Shown piece by piece: positions 1-9,005 of a stretch of DNA of 64,000 nucleotides. Within the stretch, counting starts at the first letter, position 1, and the number at the start of each line of letters is the position of its first letter. Source of the DNA: Rickettsiales bacterium (GTDB taxonomy: Bacteria > Pseudomonadota > Alphaproteobacteria > Rickettsiales > JABCZZ01); contig DASTXE010000006.1 of NCBI GenBank assembly GCA_035765535.1, positions 434,001-498,000 on the forward strand. Reading direction: 5' to 3'. Position numbers and translations under genes: made by a program. Under the pieces are notes generated by a model that made no database searches, was not told where the DNA came from, and saw only the letters and a program-made list of their open reading frames with translations.

Positions 1-3
1 ATG

Positions 4-600
4 TTAATTCACTTTCGGTTTATTAGCGTCGTCAAACGCGTATTTGGCACCTTCCCACGGGCTGAGGAAATCGAACGAGCGGTATGCCTGCTGGAGTTTC
101 ACCGGAGAATAAACCACAGCTTTCTGCTCTTCGTCATAACGCAGTTCCACAAACCCCGTCAGCGGGAAATCCTTACGCAGCGGGTGGCCGTCAAATCCAT
201 AATCTGTCAGGATACGGCGCAGATCTGAGTTGCCGGAGAAATAAATGCCGTACATATCCCAGGTTTCGCGCTCAAACCACCCTGCTGCAGAAAACACACC
301 GACCACGGAAGGGACAGGCGTAGCCTCATCTGTCTGCAGCTTCACGCGCACACGGCAATTCAGTTTTACCGAAAGCAAATTATACACCACGTCGAAACGC
401 TTTGCGCGTTCGGGATAATCCGCACCGCAGACATCCATCAGCTGCGTAAACTGGCACTCAGCATCGTCACGCAGGAAAAGCATGAGCTTCACCACATCGG
501 CAGCCGGAACGTGCAGCATCAGTTCGCCGAATGCGATCTCCGCTTCTACCTTCTGCGCCTTTTTGATGTGCTCAGCGAGTTCTACAAGGGTTTTTGCCAT
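4..600 (-). CDS. nuoC: NADH-quinone oxidoreductase subunit C
   Basis: This is the 30-kDa subunit of respiratory complex I, in the peripheral arm that carries electrons from NADH to quinone. The 198-residue product has the family signature around residues 109-146, including [12 protein letters not shown] followed by [10 protein letters not shown]. It is C-only, not fused to NuoD. The start lies 3 bases downstream of the nuoB stop, and nuoA lies further upstream, so nuoA-nuoB-nuoC read as one minus-strand operon. The next gene, expected to be nuoD, would lie beyond the left edge. The stop is at 4-6, so the gene is complete. Confidence 0.96.
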   Translation of the reverse strand: MAKTLVELAEHIKKAQKVEAEIAFGELMLHVPAADVVKLMLFLRDDAECQFTQLMDVCGADYPERAKRFDVVYNLLSVKLNCRVRVKLQTDEATPVPSVVGVFSAAGWFERETWDMYGIYFSGNSDLRRILTDYGFDGHPLRKDFPLTGFVELRYDEEQKAVVYSPVKLQQAYRSFDFLSPWEGAKYAFDDANKPKVN

Positions 601-603
601 GGC

Positions 604-1149
604 TTATCTCTTGATGGTTCCGGTTCTCTTGATTTTCTTCTGCAGCTGCATGATGCCGTAAATCAGCGCTTCCGCCGTCGGAGGGCAGCCGGGAACATAA
701 ACATCCACCGGCACAATGCGATCGCAACCGCGCACGACCGAATAGGAATAATGGTAATAACCGCCGCCATTCGCGCAGCTTCCCATGGAAATCACATAGC
801 GCGGCTCGGCCATCTGGTCGTAAACCTTACGAAGCGCGGGCGCCATTTTATTGCACAGCGTACCGGCCACAATCATCACATCTGCCTGACGCGGGCTCGG
901 ACGGAACACAACGCCGAAACGGTCCATATCATAACGTGAAGCCGCCGCCTGCATCATTTCCACCGCGCAGCATGCTAAGCCGAATGTCATCGGCCAGAGC
1001 GAACCCGTACGCGCCCAGTTGACGAGCTTATCGAGTGAAGCCACAACGAAACCTTTATCGTTAAAGCTCTCGAATACATCGCCCAGAATCGCATCCTGGT
1101 TATACTGCATGTTGGCGGGCACTACCGCCGTGTTTTCCGTGATTGCCAT
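604..1149 (-). CDS. nuoB: NADH-quinone oxidoreductase subunit B
   Basis: NuoB (PSST) holds the terminal iron-sulfur cluster N2 next to the quinone site of complex I. The 181-residue protein shows the expected cluster ligands: the adjacent pair Cys60-Cys61 in [10 protein letters not shown], Cys125 in [10 protein letters not shown] and Cys155 in VPGCPPT. Length and motif spacing match bacterial NuoB. It sits 6 bases after nuoA and 3 bases before nuoC, so the three are almost certainly co-transcribed. Confidence 0.97.
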   Translation of the reverse strand: MAITENTAVVPANMQYNQDAILGDVFESFNDKGFVVASLDKLVNWARTGSLWPMTFGLACCAVEMMQAAASRYDMDRFGVVFRPSPRQADVMIVAGTLCNKMAPALRKVYDQMAEPRYVISMGSCANGGGYYHYSYSVVRGCDRIVPVDVYVPGCPPTAEALIYGIMQLQKKIKRTGTIKR

Positions 1150-1155
1150 AAGCCC

Positions 1156-1539
1156 TTACTCCCAGTCCAGCGCGCCTTTTTTCCACTCGTAAATAAACCC
1201 GATCGTCAGCACCCCGAGAAACGCCATCATCGACCAGAAACCGTACACGCCGATCTTGCCGAGCGTCACCGCCCACGGGAAGAGGAAGGCCACTTCCAGA
1301 TCGAAGATGATGAACAGGATGGATACAAGATAGAAACGAACGTCGAACTTCATGCGCGCATCGCCGAACGCTTCAAACCCGCACTCATACTGGGATAGCT
1401 TCTCTTCATCCGGCTTGGTGGCATTGAAGCCGAAAATCGCCGGAATGATGAACGGGATGACTCCCATCACAAACGCGATTCCCCCGGCAATTCCAAGGAA
1501 AATCAGGATAGGAAGATAGCTTGTTAACAGGGTTTCCAT
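1156..1539 (-). CDS. nuoA: NADH-quinone oxidoreductase subunit A
   Basis: NuoA is a small membrane-arm subunit of complex I with three transmembrane helices. The 127-residue product has helices near residues 7-30, 65-87 and 97-115, and the conserved loop [12 protein letters not shown] before FDVRFYL. I chose the ATG at 1539; an in-frame TTG three codons upstream (1548) is possible but has no better ribosome site. It is the first gene of the visible nuoABC run. A 77-base divergent gap separates it from the nfu gene, so its promoter should lie there. Confidence 0.95.
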   Translation of the reverse strand: METLLTSYLPILIFLGIAGGIAFVMGVIPFIIPAIFGFNATKPDEEKLSQYECGFEAFGDARMKFDVRFYLVSILFIIFDLEVAFLFPWAVTLGKIGVYGFWSMMAFLGVLTIGFIYEWKKGALDWE

Positions 1540-1616
1540 GGGGTACAATATATGTTACAGTGTTTTTTATACCTGTAGTTATAATTCCAAATTCCGCTAT
1601 TACAAGGACTATTACA

Positions 1617-2171
1617 ATGTTTATTCAGACGGAAACAACTCCGAATCCGCTCACGCTGAAATTCATTCCGGGCGTCCCGGTTCTGGATGCGGGCACGGCG
1701 TTTTACACCGACAAATCCGCCGCTTCCGAATCTCCTTTGGCGCTTGCGCTTTTCGACATCGCCAATGTCAATGCCGTGTTCCTCGGCAGTGATTTTATCA
1801 CCGTGACGCGCGCCGAACAATCCTCCTGGGAAACGCTGAAACCCGCCGTTCTTACGACCATCATGGAGCATTTCGTCTCCGGCAGGAAAACCGTTAATAC
1901 CGGCAGCAAAACCACCAGCAACGGCGCCGGCGAGGAAGATAGCGAGATCGTGAAGCAGATCATCGAACTGATCGACACGCGCGTACGTCCCGCAGTGGCG
2001 CAGGACGGCGGCGATATCATCTACCGCAGCTTTGAAAACGGCATCGTCAAACTGGAGCTGCACGGCTCTTGCTCAGGCTGTCCGAGCTCAACAATGACGC
2101 TGAAAAACGGCATCGAAAACATGCTGCGTCACTACGTACCGGAAGTGATCGCCGTGGAAGCCGTGGCATAA
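1617..2171 (+). CDS. Nfu/NifU-type Fe-S cluster scaffold protein
   Basis: The 184-residue protein has an N-terminal Nfu_N-like domain (about residues 1-90, starting MFIQTETTPNPLTLKF) and a C-terminal NifU domain (about 105-184) with the cluster-binding motif CSGCPSS. Proteins of this type carry [4Fe-4S] clusters and pass them to apoproteins. The start ATG at 1617 is fixed by an AAGGA site at 1604-1608, 8 bases upstream; the frame stays open further upstream but without support. It diverges from nuoA and is followed by a terminator and a cysteine desulfurase, which fits a local Fe-S supply role. Confidence 0.92.
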   Translation: MFIQTETTPNPLTLKFIPGVPVLDAGTAFYTDKSAASESPLALALFDIANVNAVFLGSDFITVTRAEQSSWETLKPAVLTTIMEHFVSGRKTVNTGSKTTSNGAGEEDSEIVKQIIELIDTRVRPAVAQDGGDIIYRSFENGIVKLELHGSCSGCPSSTMTLKNGIENMLRHYVPEVIAVEAVA

Positions 2172-2198
2172 GCCGTCTTACACATTAGACTATACCGT

Positions 2199-2223
2199 GG
2201 GGGATGATTTCATCCCCCTTTTT
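2199..2223 (+). terminator. Rho-independent terminator after nfu
   Basis: A perfect 9-bp stem (GGGGGATGA with TCATCCCCC, loop TT) at 2199-2218 is followed by five T. It sits 27 bases after the nfu stop and 20 bases before the cysteine desulfurase start, so the two genes may be at least partly separate transcription units. Confidence 0.85.
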
Positions 2224-2243
2224 ACATAAAGGCAAAGTGATTT

Positions 2244-3344
2244 ATGGAGACGATTCAGCATTATCTCGATTACAACGCCACGGCCCCTGCTCTGCCGCAA
2301 GTGCTTGAGATCATACAGGAACTGCATTCCCTCCCCTTAAATCCGTCCTCCGTGCATACTGGAGGCAGAAAAGCCAAACAAGTGCTCGATAGCGCCCGTC
2401 GCACACTTGCGGAAGTGATTGGTGCCTTCCCGGCCGAAATTATCTTCACTTCTTCTGGCACGGAGGCCAATAACTGGGCCATTCGCTCTTTTCCAGGCGA
2501 TGTGGTGCTTGTGTCTTCCATCGAGCATTCCTCGGTGCTGAAAACAGCACAACAGCGCAACCATATCCTCCTGCCGGTAACGGAAGAAGGAGCGGTGGAT
2601 ATGGAGAAGCTCAAATACACGTTAAAAGATAAGAAAAATTTCCTTGTTTCTGTGATGCTTGCCAACAACGAAACCGGTGTGATTCAACCCATTCAGGAAA
2701 TTGCCGCCCTCGTGCATGAAGCTGGTGGGTTGCTGCATTGCGACGCCGTGCAGGCGCTGGGGAAGATCCCGGTAGATTTTACGAATCTCGGCTGCGATAT
2801 GATGACCCTTTCTGCTCATAAAATGGGGGGAACATTGGGAGCAGCAGCATTGGTGGTCAAAAACGGTCTGCCGCTCCAGCCCTTTATCACCGGCGGCGGA
2901 CAGGAACAGAACCGCCGCGCCGGAACGGAAAATGCCGCCGCCATCGCAGGGTTTGCCAAAGCAGCAGAATTGATAGACTTCAAACATATGGCGCAAATCC
3001 GGCATTGGCTGGATAATTTTGAAGCACAGGTAACGAGCATAGGAGGCCGCGTTATTGGCAAAGAGGCACCGCGCCTGCCCAACACAAGCTGCATCGTCAT
3101 GCCAAATGTCACTGCTGAAACGCAGTTGATCAGTTTCGACCTGGAAGGTATTGCCGCAAGCGCAGGCTCCGCCTGTTCTTCCGGGCGTATCGAACCTTCT
3201 CATGTATTGAAAGCCATGGGCATGGAAACCGCACAGGCAACTTCGGCACTGCGCATCAGCGGCGGCTGGGCGACAACCGAACAGGATATTAATGTCCTGA
3301 CGGCAGCCTGGGAAAAGCTATTCCGCCGCAAACACGCGCTTTAA
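2244..3344 (+). CDS. Cysteine desulfurase, NifS/IscS family
   Basis: This PLP enzyme takes sulfur from L-cysteine for Fe-S clusters or other sulfur carriers. The 366-residue protein has the PLP-binding lysine Lys193 in SAHKMGG, His95 in SSIEHSSV, Asp167 in HCDAVQ, and the sulfur-accepting Cys311 in the short [10 protein letters not shown] loop, as in group I (IscS/NifS) enzymes. It lies downstream of the nfu gene on the same strand and converges with the minus-strand gene at 3350, with 5 bases between the stops. It is a little shorter than E. coli IscS (404 residues). Whether it serves general Fe-S assembly or another sulfur pathway cannot be read from the sequence. Confidence 0.92.
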   Translation: METIQHYLDYNATAPALPQVLEIIQELHSLPLNPSSVHTGGRKAKQVLDSARRTLAEVIGAFPAEIIFTSSGTEANNWAIRSFPGDVVLVSSIEHSSVLKTAQQRNHILLPVTEEGAVDMEKLKYTLKDKKNFLVSVMLANNETGVIQPIQEIAALVHEAGGLLHCDAVQALGKIPVDFTNLGCDMMTLSAHKMGGTLGAAALVVKNGLPLQPFITGGGQEQNRRAGTENAAAIAGFAKAAELIDFKHMAQIRHWLDNFEAQVTSIGGRVIGKEAPRLPNTSCIVMPNVTAETQLISFDLEGIAASAGSACSSGRIEPSHVLKAMGMETAQATSALRISGGWATTEQDINVLTAAWEKLFRRKHAL

Positions 3345-3349
3345 AAATC

Positions 3350-5017
3350 TCAGGGAATACGCTTATAAACCTGAAAAGCACAATTATACTCAACCGTCTT
3401 TAACCCAGGCCCCGTTGGCGGTGGATAGGTTGCCGCAATGGCAGGCGAAAGACTCGTGCACTTATCAATGGTTTTCAATAAGGTATAATGCTGCCATGCC
3501 TGCGTGAACGCCGGAATTGCATTCATGACATCCACCCAGTTCAGTGTCTTACCTAAAGGTATCGTATAAAGGCTCTGAGATAATTCAACGAATACAATAT
3601 CCGGCTTATTCTTTTCCAAATCTTCTGCCATGGCATAAGCGGTATAATAAAAAATACCTTTATGCTGCTCGGCAAAATCACGGCCGGCAGTAATAAATAC
3701 GGGCAACATCCAGAATTGAGGGAAACGTGTCACCCAACTGGCGCCGGAAAGTTTACTGACGCGTGTCCATGCAGAGAAGTTCATACCCATTGCTCCAAAT
3801 GAGCGGGCATGCTGTTCCCTCACAACGTCCAGAAAAGATTGATAATAGCCGGGACATTCACGTGTACCGCGGCAGGGATAGCTATAAACCTGCTCGGCGT
3901 AATGGCTTTCCGTCGCCGCTTCCAATCCAAAATTCATCATACATAGTATGACGCCAAGTAATGGTTTCCATCCCGTACGTGTCCATCCTGGATTTCGGTC
4001 CAGAAACTCCCATAGCACAAACCCGCAAACCAGCAGCAGCACTGTTATAAACGGCTGATAAGTATAGCGCCAACCGCTGTTGATATGAACATAGAGGAGC
4101 AGAAAAGGGATGAGAGAAAGAAAGTAATAAATATCTTTTCTGTAAACCGAACTACTACCAAAACGAAACATGGCAAATGTGAAAAATACATTGAGAAAGA
4201 CACTTATGAACTCGATATGGACATCCTGAATGGCCGAATAAGTATAATAAGCGATCGGCAAGACGACTGTCAGATATTCAGGCGTAAACAGACAAACAAT
4301 GGCAGCGTAAAGAATGCCAAGCACATAAATGGCAATATTCTCAGGACTGCGTAGAATCCGTGGCGAGCGCGTATAAAATATATGTACGATTTGGATACCC
4401 ACAAACAGCACCATACATTGCGGTTTTATAAAAAAACCTATCGCTGCAAGGCTACCTATTAATAATCGTCTGCGCAGACTAAAATGAGCAGGACTCAAGC
4501 TTGGCATCCAGCTTAGTAAATACGGTAGAGTCGTAATAATAAAAATATGCTCGCGATCACCTACAAAAGGCGGACGCATGCGGATCATTAGAAGAAAGCA
4601 CAACAATAATACCCATTGCATCTTCCTGGATGGAGTACTGAATCCCGGATGTTGGGCCATCATATGGGCGCATAAAATGATAACACTCACCACAAGCACC
4701 AATATCAAAAGAACAAGTATCTGGTAATCCTGCAGGAATAAAAAATGCCGCGACAACAACACCGGCAGCCCATAGAGATAGAATAAAAGCGGAGGCGTGA
4801 CCGGAACATGGTCTACATAGAGCTTCTTACCATCAAGCCACATGCCGGACACAAGCAATTCCCAATCCTGATCACCCCAGAAAGCCACGGAAAAATCCGC
4901 ATACAGGGAAACACCGAGAAGCAGCCCGACCAACAGAGCCAGAATACCGGTAGAACGGCTTGTAAATAGCTCCGGGAGAGACTGTTCAGGTGCTGGTGAA
5001 GAGAGTTTATGGTCCAT
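3350..5017 (-). CDS. Polytopic membrane protein, GT-C glycosyltransferase-like
   Basis: The 555-residue protein has about ten to twelve hydrophobic segments and a first periplasmic loop with WGDQDWELL (Asp49, Asp51) and VPVTPPLLFY. Acidic residues in that loop and a following PP pair are typical of GT-C glycosyltransferases (ArnT/PMT-like) that use polyprenyl-phosphate sugars, so transfer of a sugar to lipid or protein in the periplasm is a reasonable inference. There is no close family call. It stands alone, converging with the cysteine desulfurase, and appears somewhat AT-richer by eye than its neighbours. No glycan cluster surrounds it. Confidence 0.6.
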   Translation of the reverse strand: MDHKLSSPAPEQSLPELFTSRSTGILALLVGLLLGVSLYADFSVAFWGDQDWELLVSGMWLDGKKLYVDHVPVTPPLLFYLYGLPVLLSRHFLFLQDYQILVLLILVLVVSVIILCAHMMAQHPGFSTPSRKMQWVLLLCFLLMIRMRPPFVGDREHIFIITTLPYLLSWMPSLSPAHFSLRRRLLIGSLAAIGFFIKPQCMVLFVGIQIVHIFYTRSPRILRSPENIAIYVLGILYAAIVCLFTPEYLTVVLPIAYYTYSAIQDVHIEFISVFLNVFFTFAMFRFGSSSVYRKDIYYFLSLIPFLLLYVHINSGWRYTYQPFITVLLLVCGFVLWEFLDRNPGWTRTGWKPLLGVILCMMNFGLEAATESHYAEQVYSYPCRGTRECPGYYQSFLDVVREQHARSFGAMGMNFSAWTRVSKLSGASWVTRFPQFWMLPVFITAGRDFAEQHKGIFYYTAYAMAEDLEKNKPDIVFVELSQSLYTIPLGKTLNWVDVMNAIPAFTQAWQHYTLLKTIDKCTSLSPAIAATYPPPTGPGLKTVEYNCAFQVYKRIP

Positions 5018-5175
5018 TGACGCAACCTAACATATCGAATGTTGCTTGCAAGCTGCAGGTTGCAGATAAATAGCTGAATGCAAGGAGTGCGATTAACAAA
5101 CCACACTTCCTGACGCAAATTTTGGTCCGCGGTCAGCAGGCCGCGTTCTTCAGTCGCCGCAGGCGTTAGGCTCAT

Positions 5176-5199
5176 TGTAAAAGTCAGCAGACTTTTACA
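5176..5199. repeat. Perfect 10-bp inverted repeat
   Basis: TGTAAAAGTC and GACTTTTACA form perfect arms around a 4-base AGCA loop. It lies between the GT-C-like gene start (5017) and the porin terminator (5213-5245). There is no T run on either side, so it is not a classical terminator; a protein-binding site or the end of a small RNA are both possible. Confidence 0.6.
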
Positions 5200-5212
5200 G
5201 GAGCAATTAAAC

Positions 5213-5245
5213 AAAAAGAAAAAGGGCGGCGCTTGCGCACCGCCC
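5213..5245 (-). terminator. Rho-independent terminator of the porin gene
   Basis: Read on the minus strand, GGGCGGTGC pairs with GCGCCGCCC around a GCAA loop (one G-U pair), followed by TTTTTCTTTTT. It begins about 30 bases after the porin stop. Confidence 0.88.
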
Positions 5246-5274
5246 TCAATCTCTAATCGAGTCTCAACTCTCTA

Positions 5275-6441
5275 TTAGAAGGAGAGCTGGGAACCAACGA
5301 TAACAACGTTACCCTTGTTCTCGGTGCCGGTGGTGCCGGTGCCGGTCGGGTTCAGGTCATACCAGGTGTACTCGACGAACGGGGTCAGGCCCGGAGCGAG
5401 TTTGTAGTCTACACCAACGGATACGTCCTGGAACTTGTTGTTGAAGCCAGTCGGTTTGGTTTCGCTGCCCAGGTAGGTGACGCTTGCGCCAACCGGACCG
5501 GTTTCATAAGCGATACCGCCCGTCCAGTAGTCAGCTTTGGTGCCGCTGGCAGCAAAGCTATCACGCCAGTCGCCATACGAACCAGCTGCGCTGAAGCCCA
5601 TGTAAGACAGCTTCAAACCAGCGTTCCAAGCTTCAACGCTCTTGCCGGTAGCAGCAGCGTCAGACTTAGCGCTTTCACCGGTAACAGCAGCAGCAACGCC
5701 GAGCTGGTCAAACTGGTTTTCATAGTTCAGACCGCCGCTCCAAACGTTGGAAGCCGTATCCGTTGCAAAGGAACGGTTGGTTGCCTGACCACGGTTGCTG
5801 AGTTCCGGAGCATAGCTTACGCCCAGCTGGAAGCCGGAGAAGCGCGGAGTGTAGTAGGTGATCTTGGTGTCGTTGCCATAAACGTCGCTAGCAAAACCAA
5901 CAGCCGGACCTGCTTCGATCGGAAGGCGCGGAACGGTGATGAACTTACCGCCGCCGAAGGTGGTAGCAGTGCCGCCGCCATTAACATCAGCAAACAGGTA
6001 CCAGTCGCCATCGATACCGCCGGTAGCGCGTGCGATATTGGAAGCGTCAACTTTCAGGTTGCGAGCTGCGCTGTCGTTGGAACCGTATTCAATGTGGCCC
6101 CACTGGTCACCCTGCAGGTAACCATAGGTACGGCGAGCGTTGATACCGGAGTTCGTGGAACCCTGAGCGGTTGCGCTGCTGCCGTCGATGTCAGCCTGGA
6201 GATCGATTTCAGCGCCGTAGCCGAGACCTGCGTCGGTCTTGCCAGCGATGTTGAAATGGATTTCGTTATCGTTGCGGAAAGCAACCTGGTGCTGGGAACC
6301 GGTGTTGTCCGATTTGCTCCAGCCCGCTTCAAACGTGCTGAAACCACCAACCGTTACTTTCGGATCCTCAGCGTTCGCCGCGCCTGCGAGCAGGACAGCC
6401 GCGCCGATGAGGGCGGAAGTACCAAGAAGTATTTTTTTCAT
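5275..6441 (-). CDS. Outer-membrane porin, alphaproteobacterial type
   Basis: The 388-residue protein begins with a clear Sec signal peptide (MKKILLGTSALIGAAVLLAG, cut after AANA near residue 24). It continues with alternating polar/aromatic beta-strand sequence rich in Gly, Tyr, Thr and Asn, and ends in the outer-membrane signature VIVGSQLSF with terminal Phe. The early segment VTVGGFSTFEAGW resembles porins of the Rhodospirillales and related groups. It should form a general diffusion channel. The gene is monocistronic, with its own terminator and a 300-base upstream gap. The start has an AGGA ribosome site 5 to 8 bases upstream. Confidence 0.85.
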   Translation of the reverse strand: MKKILLGTSALIGAAVLLAGAANAEDPKVTVGGFSTFEAGWSKSDNTGSQHQVAFRNDNEIHFNIAGKTDAGLGYGAEIDLQADIDGSSATAQGSTNSGINARRTYGYLQGDQWGHIEYGSNDSAARNLKVDASNIARATGGIDGDWYLFADVNGGGTATTFGGGKFITVPRLPIEAGPAVGFASDVYGNDTKITYYTPRFSGFQLGVSYAPELSNRGQATNRSFATDTASNVWSGGLNYENQFDQLGVAAAVTGESAKSDAAATGKSVEAWNAGLKLSYMGFSAAGSYGDWRDSFAASGTKADYWTGGIAYETGPVGASVTYLGSETKPTGFNNKFQDVSVGVDYKLAPGLTPFVEYTWYDLNPTGTGTTGTENKGNVVIVGSQLSF

Positions 6442-6741
6442 AACTAAATTCCTATTATAGTTGTTTTAAGTAGTCAGGTATAAAGTGCCTATTTACCGCA
6501 CGGGCAAAGACGAACCCGCGCAAACGCACTTTCGTTTTACCTGCCCCACAATATGTAAACTTGCCCCCGGATATGCAAGTAGAGACTACAAAAATAGGGC
6601 AAAAAAAGCTGTATTTTTGACACTCTGTTGCCAAGATGTCACAAACCACCCTGGAAATCTTAATTTTTGGTAAACAAGCACCGAAAACTGCTTATCCAAC
6701 AACGGGATAAACAGCATTAAACTCAATTATAATGAAGGCGT
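6442..6741. promoter_or_regulatory. 300-base gap upstream of the porin gene
   Basis: No gene is seen here. It should hold the porin promoter; TTGCAT and CATATT on the minus strand (within about 6545-6575), 17 bases apart, are the best pair I can see, but the match is weak. A TATAAT at about 6450 overlaps the ribosome site and is too close to the start to serve as a -10. A short TTATCC/GGATAA stem near 6690-6713 could end atpC transcription. Confidence 0.35.
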
Positions 6742-7137
6742 TTAGAACTCAGCCAGGACGGCTTTCGCTAATTCCAACGCATGAATGGCATCTTCTTTTG
6801 CAGTTTCATCCATCGCCATATCGAGCGCATTTTCCGCCCTTGCCAGCTCTCTTTCCGCATCGGCGCGGGTCATGGCATCCAGGTCAAGTACGCGTTCGGA
6901 AAGTACCGTGCAGGATTCCTGGCGCACTTCGGCAATACCTCCGGAGACGAACAAGCGGCGGATGGCATCCTTGCCGGTATAGACACGGACAACACCGTCC
7001 TTAACCGCAGAAATCAGCGGCGCATGGCCCGGCAGCACCCCAAACTCGCCTTCAGAACCCGGCACATCTACCTGGTTGGCCTGACCGGAGAAGAAAATAG
7101 CGTCCGGCGTGACGAGATCGAATTTCAATGTATCCAT
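6742..7137 (-). CDS. atpC: ATP synthase epsilon subunit
   Basis: The epsilon subunit forms part of the rotor stalk of F1Fo ATP synthase and regulates ATPase activity. The 131-residue product begins MDTLKFDLVTPDAIFF and has the family motif VPGSEGEFGVLPGHAPLI, with the short C-terminal helical hairpin after residue 90. I chose ATG 7137 because homologues begin at this point; the frame is open 12 codons further upstream. No other atp gene is in the window: the gene upstream on this strand is serB, 75 bases away. In most bacteria atpC follows atpD directly, so this copy is displaced. Confidence 0.93.
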   Translation of the reverse strand: MDTLKFDLVTPDAIFFSGQANQVDVPGSEGEFGVLPGHAPLISAVKDGVVRVYTGKDAIRRLFVSGGIAEVRQESCTVLSERVLDLDAMTRADAERELARAENALDMAMDETAKEDAIHALELAKAVLAEF

Positions 7138-7212
7138 AAACCATTCATTCCATAGTTCAACGCGAGTATTCAAACCAAGCCCCTATACAAGGAGAGCATG
7201 CGTTTGGCAACA

Positions 7213-8112
7213 TTATTTCACGAATTCGTCCTTCCGGTACCCCTGCATATAAAGTAGTGCTGTAAGGTCACAGTGATTGATCCTGGCCCGCGCGCTTTGC
7301 TGCACCACCGGCTTGGCATGGTACGCAGCTCCCAGTCCTGCCGCCATAATCATCGGCAGGTCGTTCGCTCCGTCTCCAACCGCAAGAGACTGAGAAGTAG
7401 AGAGATTATTTTCTCCACAAGCCTGCATGAGCGCGGAAAGTTTGGCCTGTTTATCCAGTATGGGGTCTAAGACATGTCCGGTCAGCCTGCCTTCTGAAAC
7501 CTCCAGCCGATTGGCAGAATTATCATGAAATCCAAGCGCTTCCTGAACACGCGAGGTAAAAAAATCAAACCCGCCCGAGACTAGCAATGTATACGCCCCA
7601 TTGGCACGCATGGTCTGCACGAGTTCACGTGCACCGGGCATAAAACGCACACGTTCATTATATACCTGCTGCAATACACTCGCTTCGAGCCCCTTAAGGA
7701 GCTCAACGCGTTCACGCAGTGCGGCAATAAAATCCAGCTCCCCGCGCATGGCACGCTCGGTAATCGCGGCCACCTGCTCCTTAATTCCGGCAAAATCAGC
7801 GATTTCATCGATACATTCAATCGTAATGATCGTGGAATCCATATCGCTGATCAGCAGCTTCTTCTGCCGCCCGTCCGTATCCTGCGCCAGACAATCTATC
7901 GCCAGATCGCCAATCACCGCACGCGCCGCTTCTTCCGCTGCTACAGGTTCAAGCTTGCTGAATACAATGTCGCAAGCTTCATCTGGTGCAAGCCAGTCCT
8001 GCCCAATCACCTGCGCCCCCGCTCCTTCAAGGGCTTTCACAATATCATTTACGAGTCCCTGCCCCAGCTTTTCCTTGTCAGATGCGGCAATTACGGTCAA
8101 AACGGATTTCAT
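7213..8112 (-). CDS. serB: Phosphoserine phosphatase
   Basis: SerB removes phosphate from O-phosphoserine, the last step of the phosphorylated serine pathway. The 299-residue protein has an N-terminal regulatory region (about 1-85) and a HAD catalytic domain with motif I DMDSTIITIECIDE, motif II VSGGFDFFT and the DD-type motif GDGANDLPMI. The ATG at 8112 fits the usual SerB N-terminus and has GGA 7 to 9 bases upstream. It abuts the ATG of miaA on the other strand, the two forming one CATATG. serC and serA, the other two pathway genes, lie at 21-24 kb. Confidence 0.93.
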   Translation of the reverse strand: MKSVLTVIAASDKEKLGQGLVNDIVKALEGAGAQVIGQDWLAPDEACDIVFSKLEPVAAEEAARAVIGDLAIDCLAQDTDGRQKKLLISDMDSTIITIECIDEIADFAGIKEQVAAITERAMRGELDFIAALRERVELLKGLEASVLQQVYNERVRFMPGARELVQTMRANGAYTLLVSGGFDFFTSRVQEALGFHDNSANRLEVSEGRLTGHVLDPILDKQAKLSALMQACGENNLSTSQSLAVGDGANDLPMIMAAGLGAAYHAKPVVQQSARARINHCDLTALLYMQGYRKDEFVK

Positions 8113-8952
8113 ATGCATTCCATTACTATTATATGCGGGGCCACCGCGAGCGGTAAATCGGCTTACGCGCTGGATATAGCGCAGAATATTGGCGGTGTCA
8201 TCATCAATGCGGACGCAATGCAGGTTTACCGCGAGCTGGATATTGTGACCGCGCGGCCCACACCGGAACAGGAAAATATCGCTCCTCACCTGCTGTATGG
8301 AGTCTTGAGCGCAAGCGAGAAATGCTCCGCCGCACGCTGGTTGGAAATGGCGAAACAGGCCATTGATGAAACCCTCGCTAAAGGAAAGATACCACTTATA
8401 ACCGGAGGCACGGGACTCTATATCAAGACATTGATAGAAGGCCTCTCCCCCATTCCGGACGTGCCGGAGAACTGCCGCAAACAGGCGGAAATGCTATGGC
8501 GCGAATACGGTGCGCAGGCACTGGCAGAGCACGATCCCGAAATGCATGCACGCCTGAAACTGGGCGATATGCAGCGCCATATCCGCGCGCTCGGTGTATG
8601 GCTGGCCACAGGCAAATCGCTCGCTTACTGGCAAACCATTCCGCGCGAACGTCCCTATCCGGATGCTGTTTTCGATATAAAACATGTCGAGCTTCCCAGA
8701 GACGAACTCTACCGCCGCTGCGATATGCGCTTTCTCTCGATGATGGAAAATGGCGCGTTGGAAGAAGCGAAAGCGCTGCATGCGCTGAATCTTTCGTCCG
8801 ATATGCCTGCAGCGCGCGCCGTCGGCGTACCGGAGCTTTTCGCGTATCTGGAAGGAAAATGCACGCTGGAAGAGGCAGTTAGCAAGGCTCAGCAAGCCAC
8901 TCGCAACTATGCAAAACGCCAGATGACGTGGTTTCGTCACCAGTTGAAATAA
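8113..8952 (+). CDS. miaA: tRNA dimethylallyltransferase
   Basis: MiaA adds a dimethylallyl group to A37 of tRNAs that read codons beginning with U. The 279-residue protein has the P-loop GATASGKSA at residues 9-17, the segment INADAMQVYRELD, the ITGGTGLY motif, and a C-terminal QATRNYAKRQMTWFR that is typical of MiaA. The start is eight residues before the P-loop, as usual. Because serB starts at the adjacent base on the opposite strand, the miaA promoter and ribosome site must lie inside serB. Confidence 0.95.
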   Translation: MHSITIICGATASGKSAYALDIAQNIGGVIINADAMQVYRELDIVTARPTPEQENIAPHLLYGVLSASEKCSAARWLEMAKQAIDETLAKGKIPLITGGTGLYIKTLIEGLSPIPDVPENCRKQAEMLWREYGAQALAEHDPEMHARLKLGDMQRHIRALGVWLATGKSLAYWQTIPRERPYPDAVFDIKHVELPRDELYRRCDMRFLSMMENGALEEAKALHALNLSSDMPAARAVGVPELFAYLEGKCTLEEAVSKAQQATRNYAKRQMTWFRHQLK

Positions 8953-9005
8953 GGGCACGGCTGTGGTAAGGTGCGCGGCCCTAATATAATGTAAGTCAAG
9001 CAGTT

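Noticed and set aside
6448..6456. TATAAT on the minus strand as the porin -10 box
   Set aside because: It lies only about ten bases before the ATG and overlaps the AGGA ribosome site, so no leader would remain.
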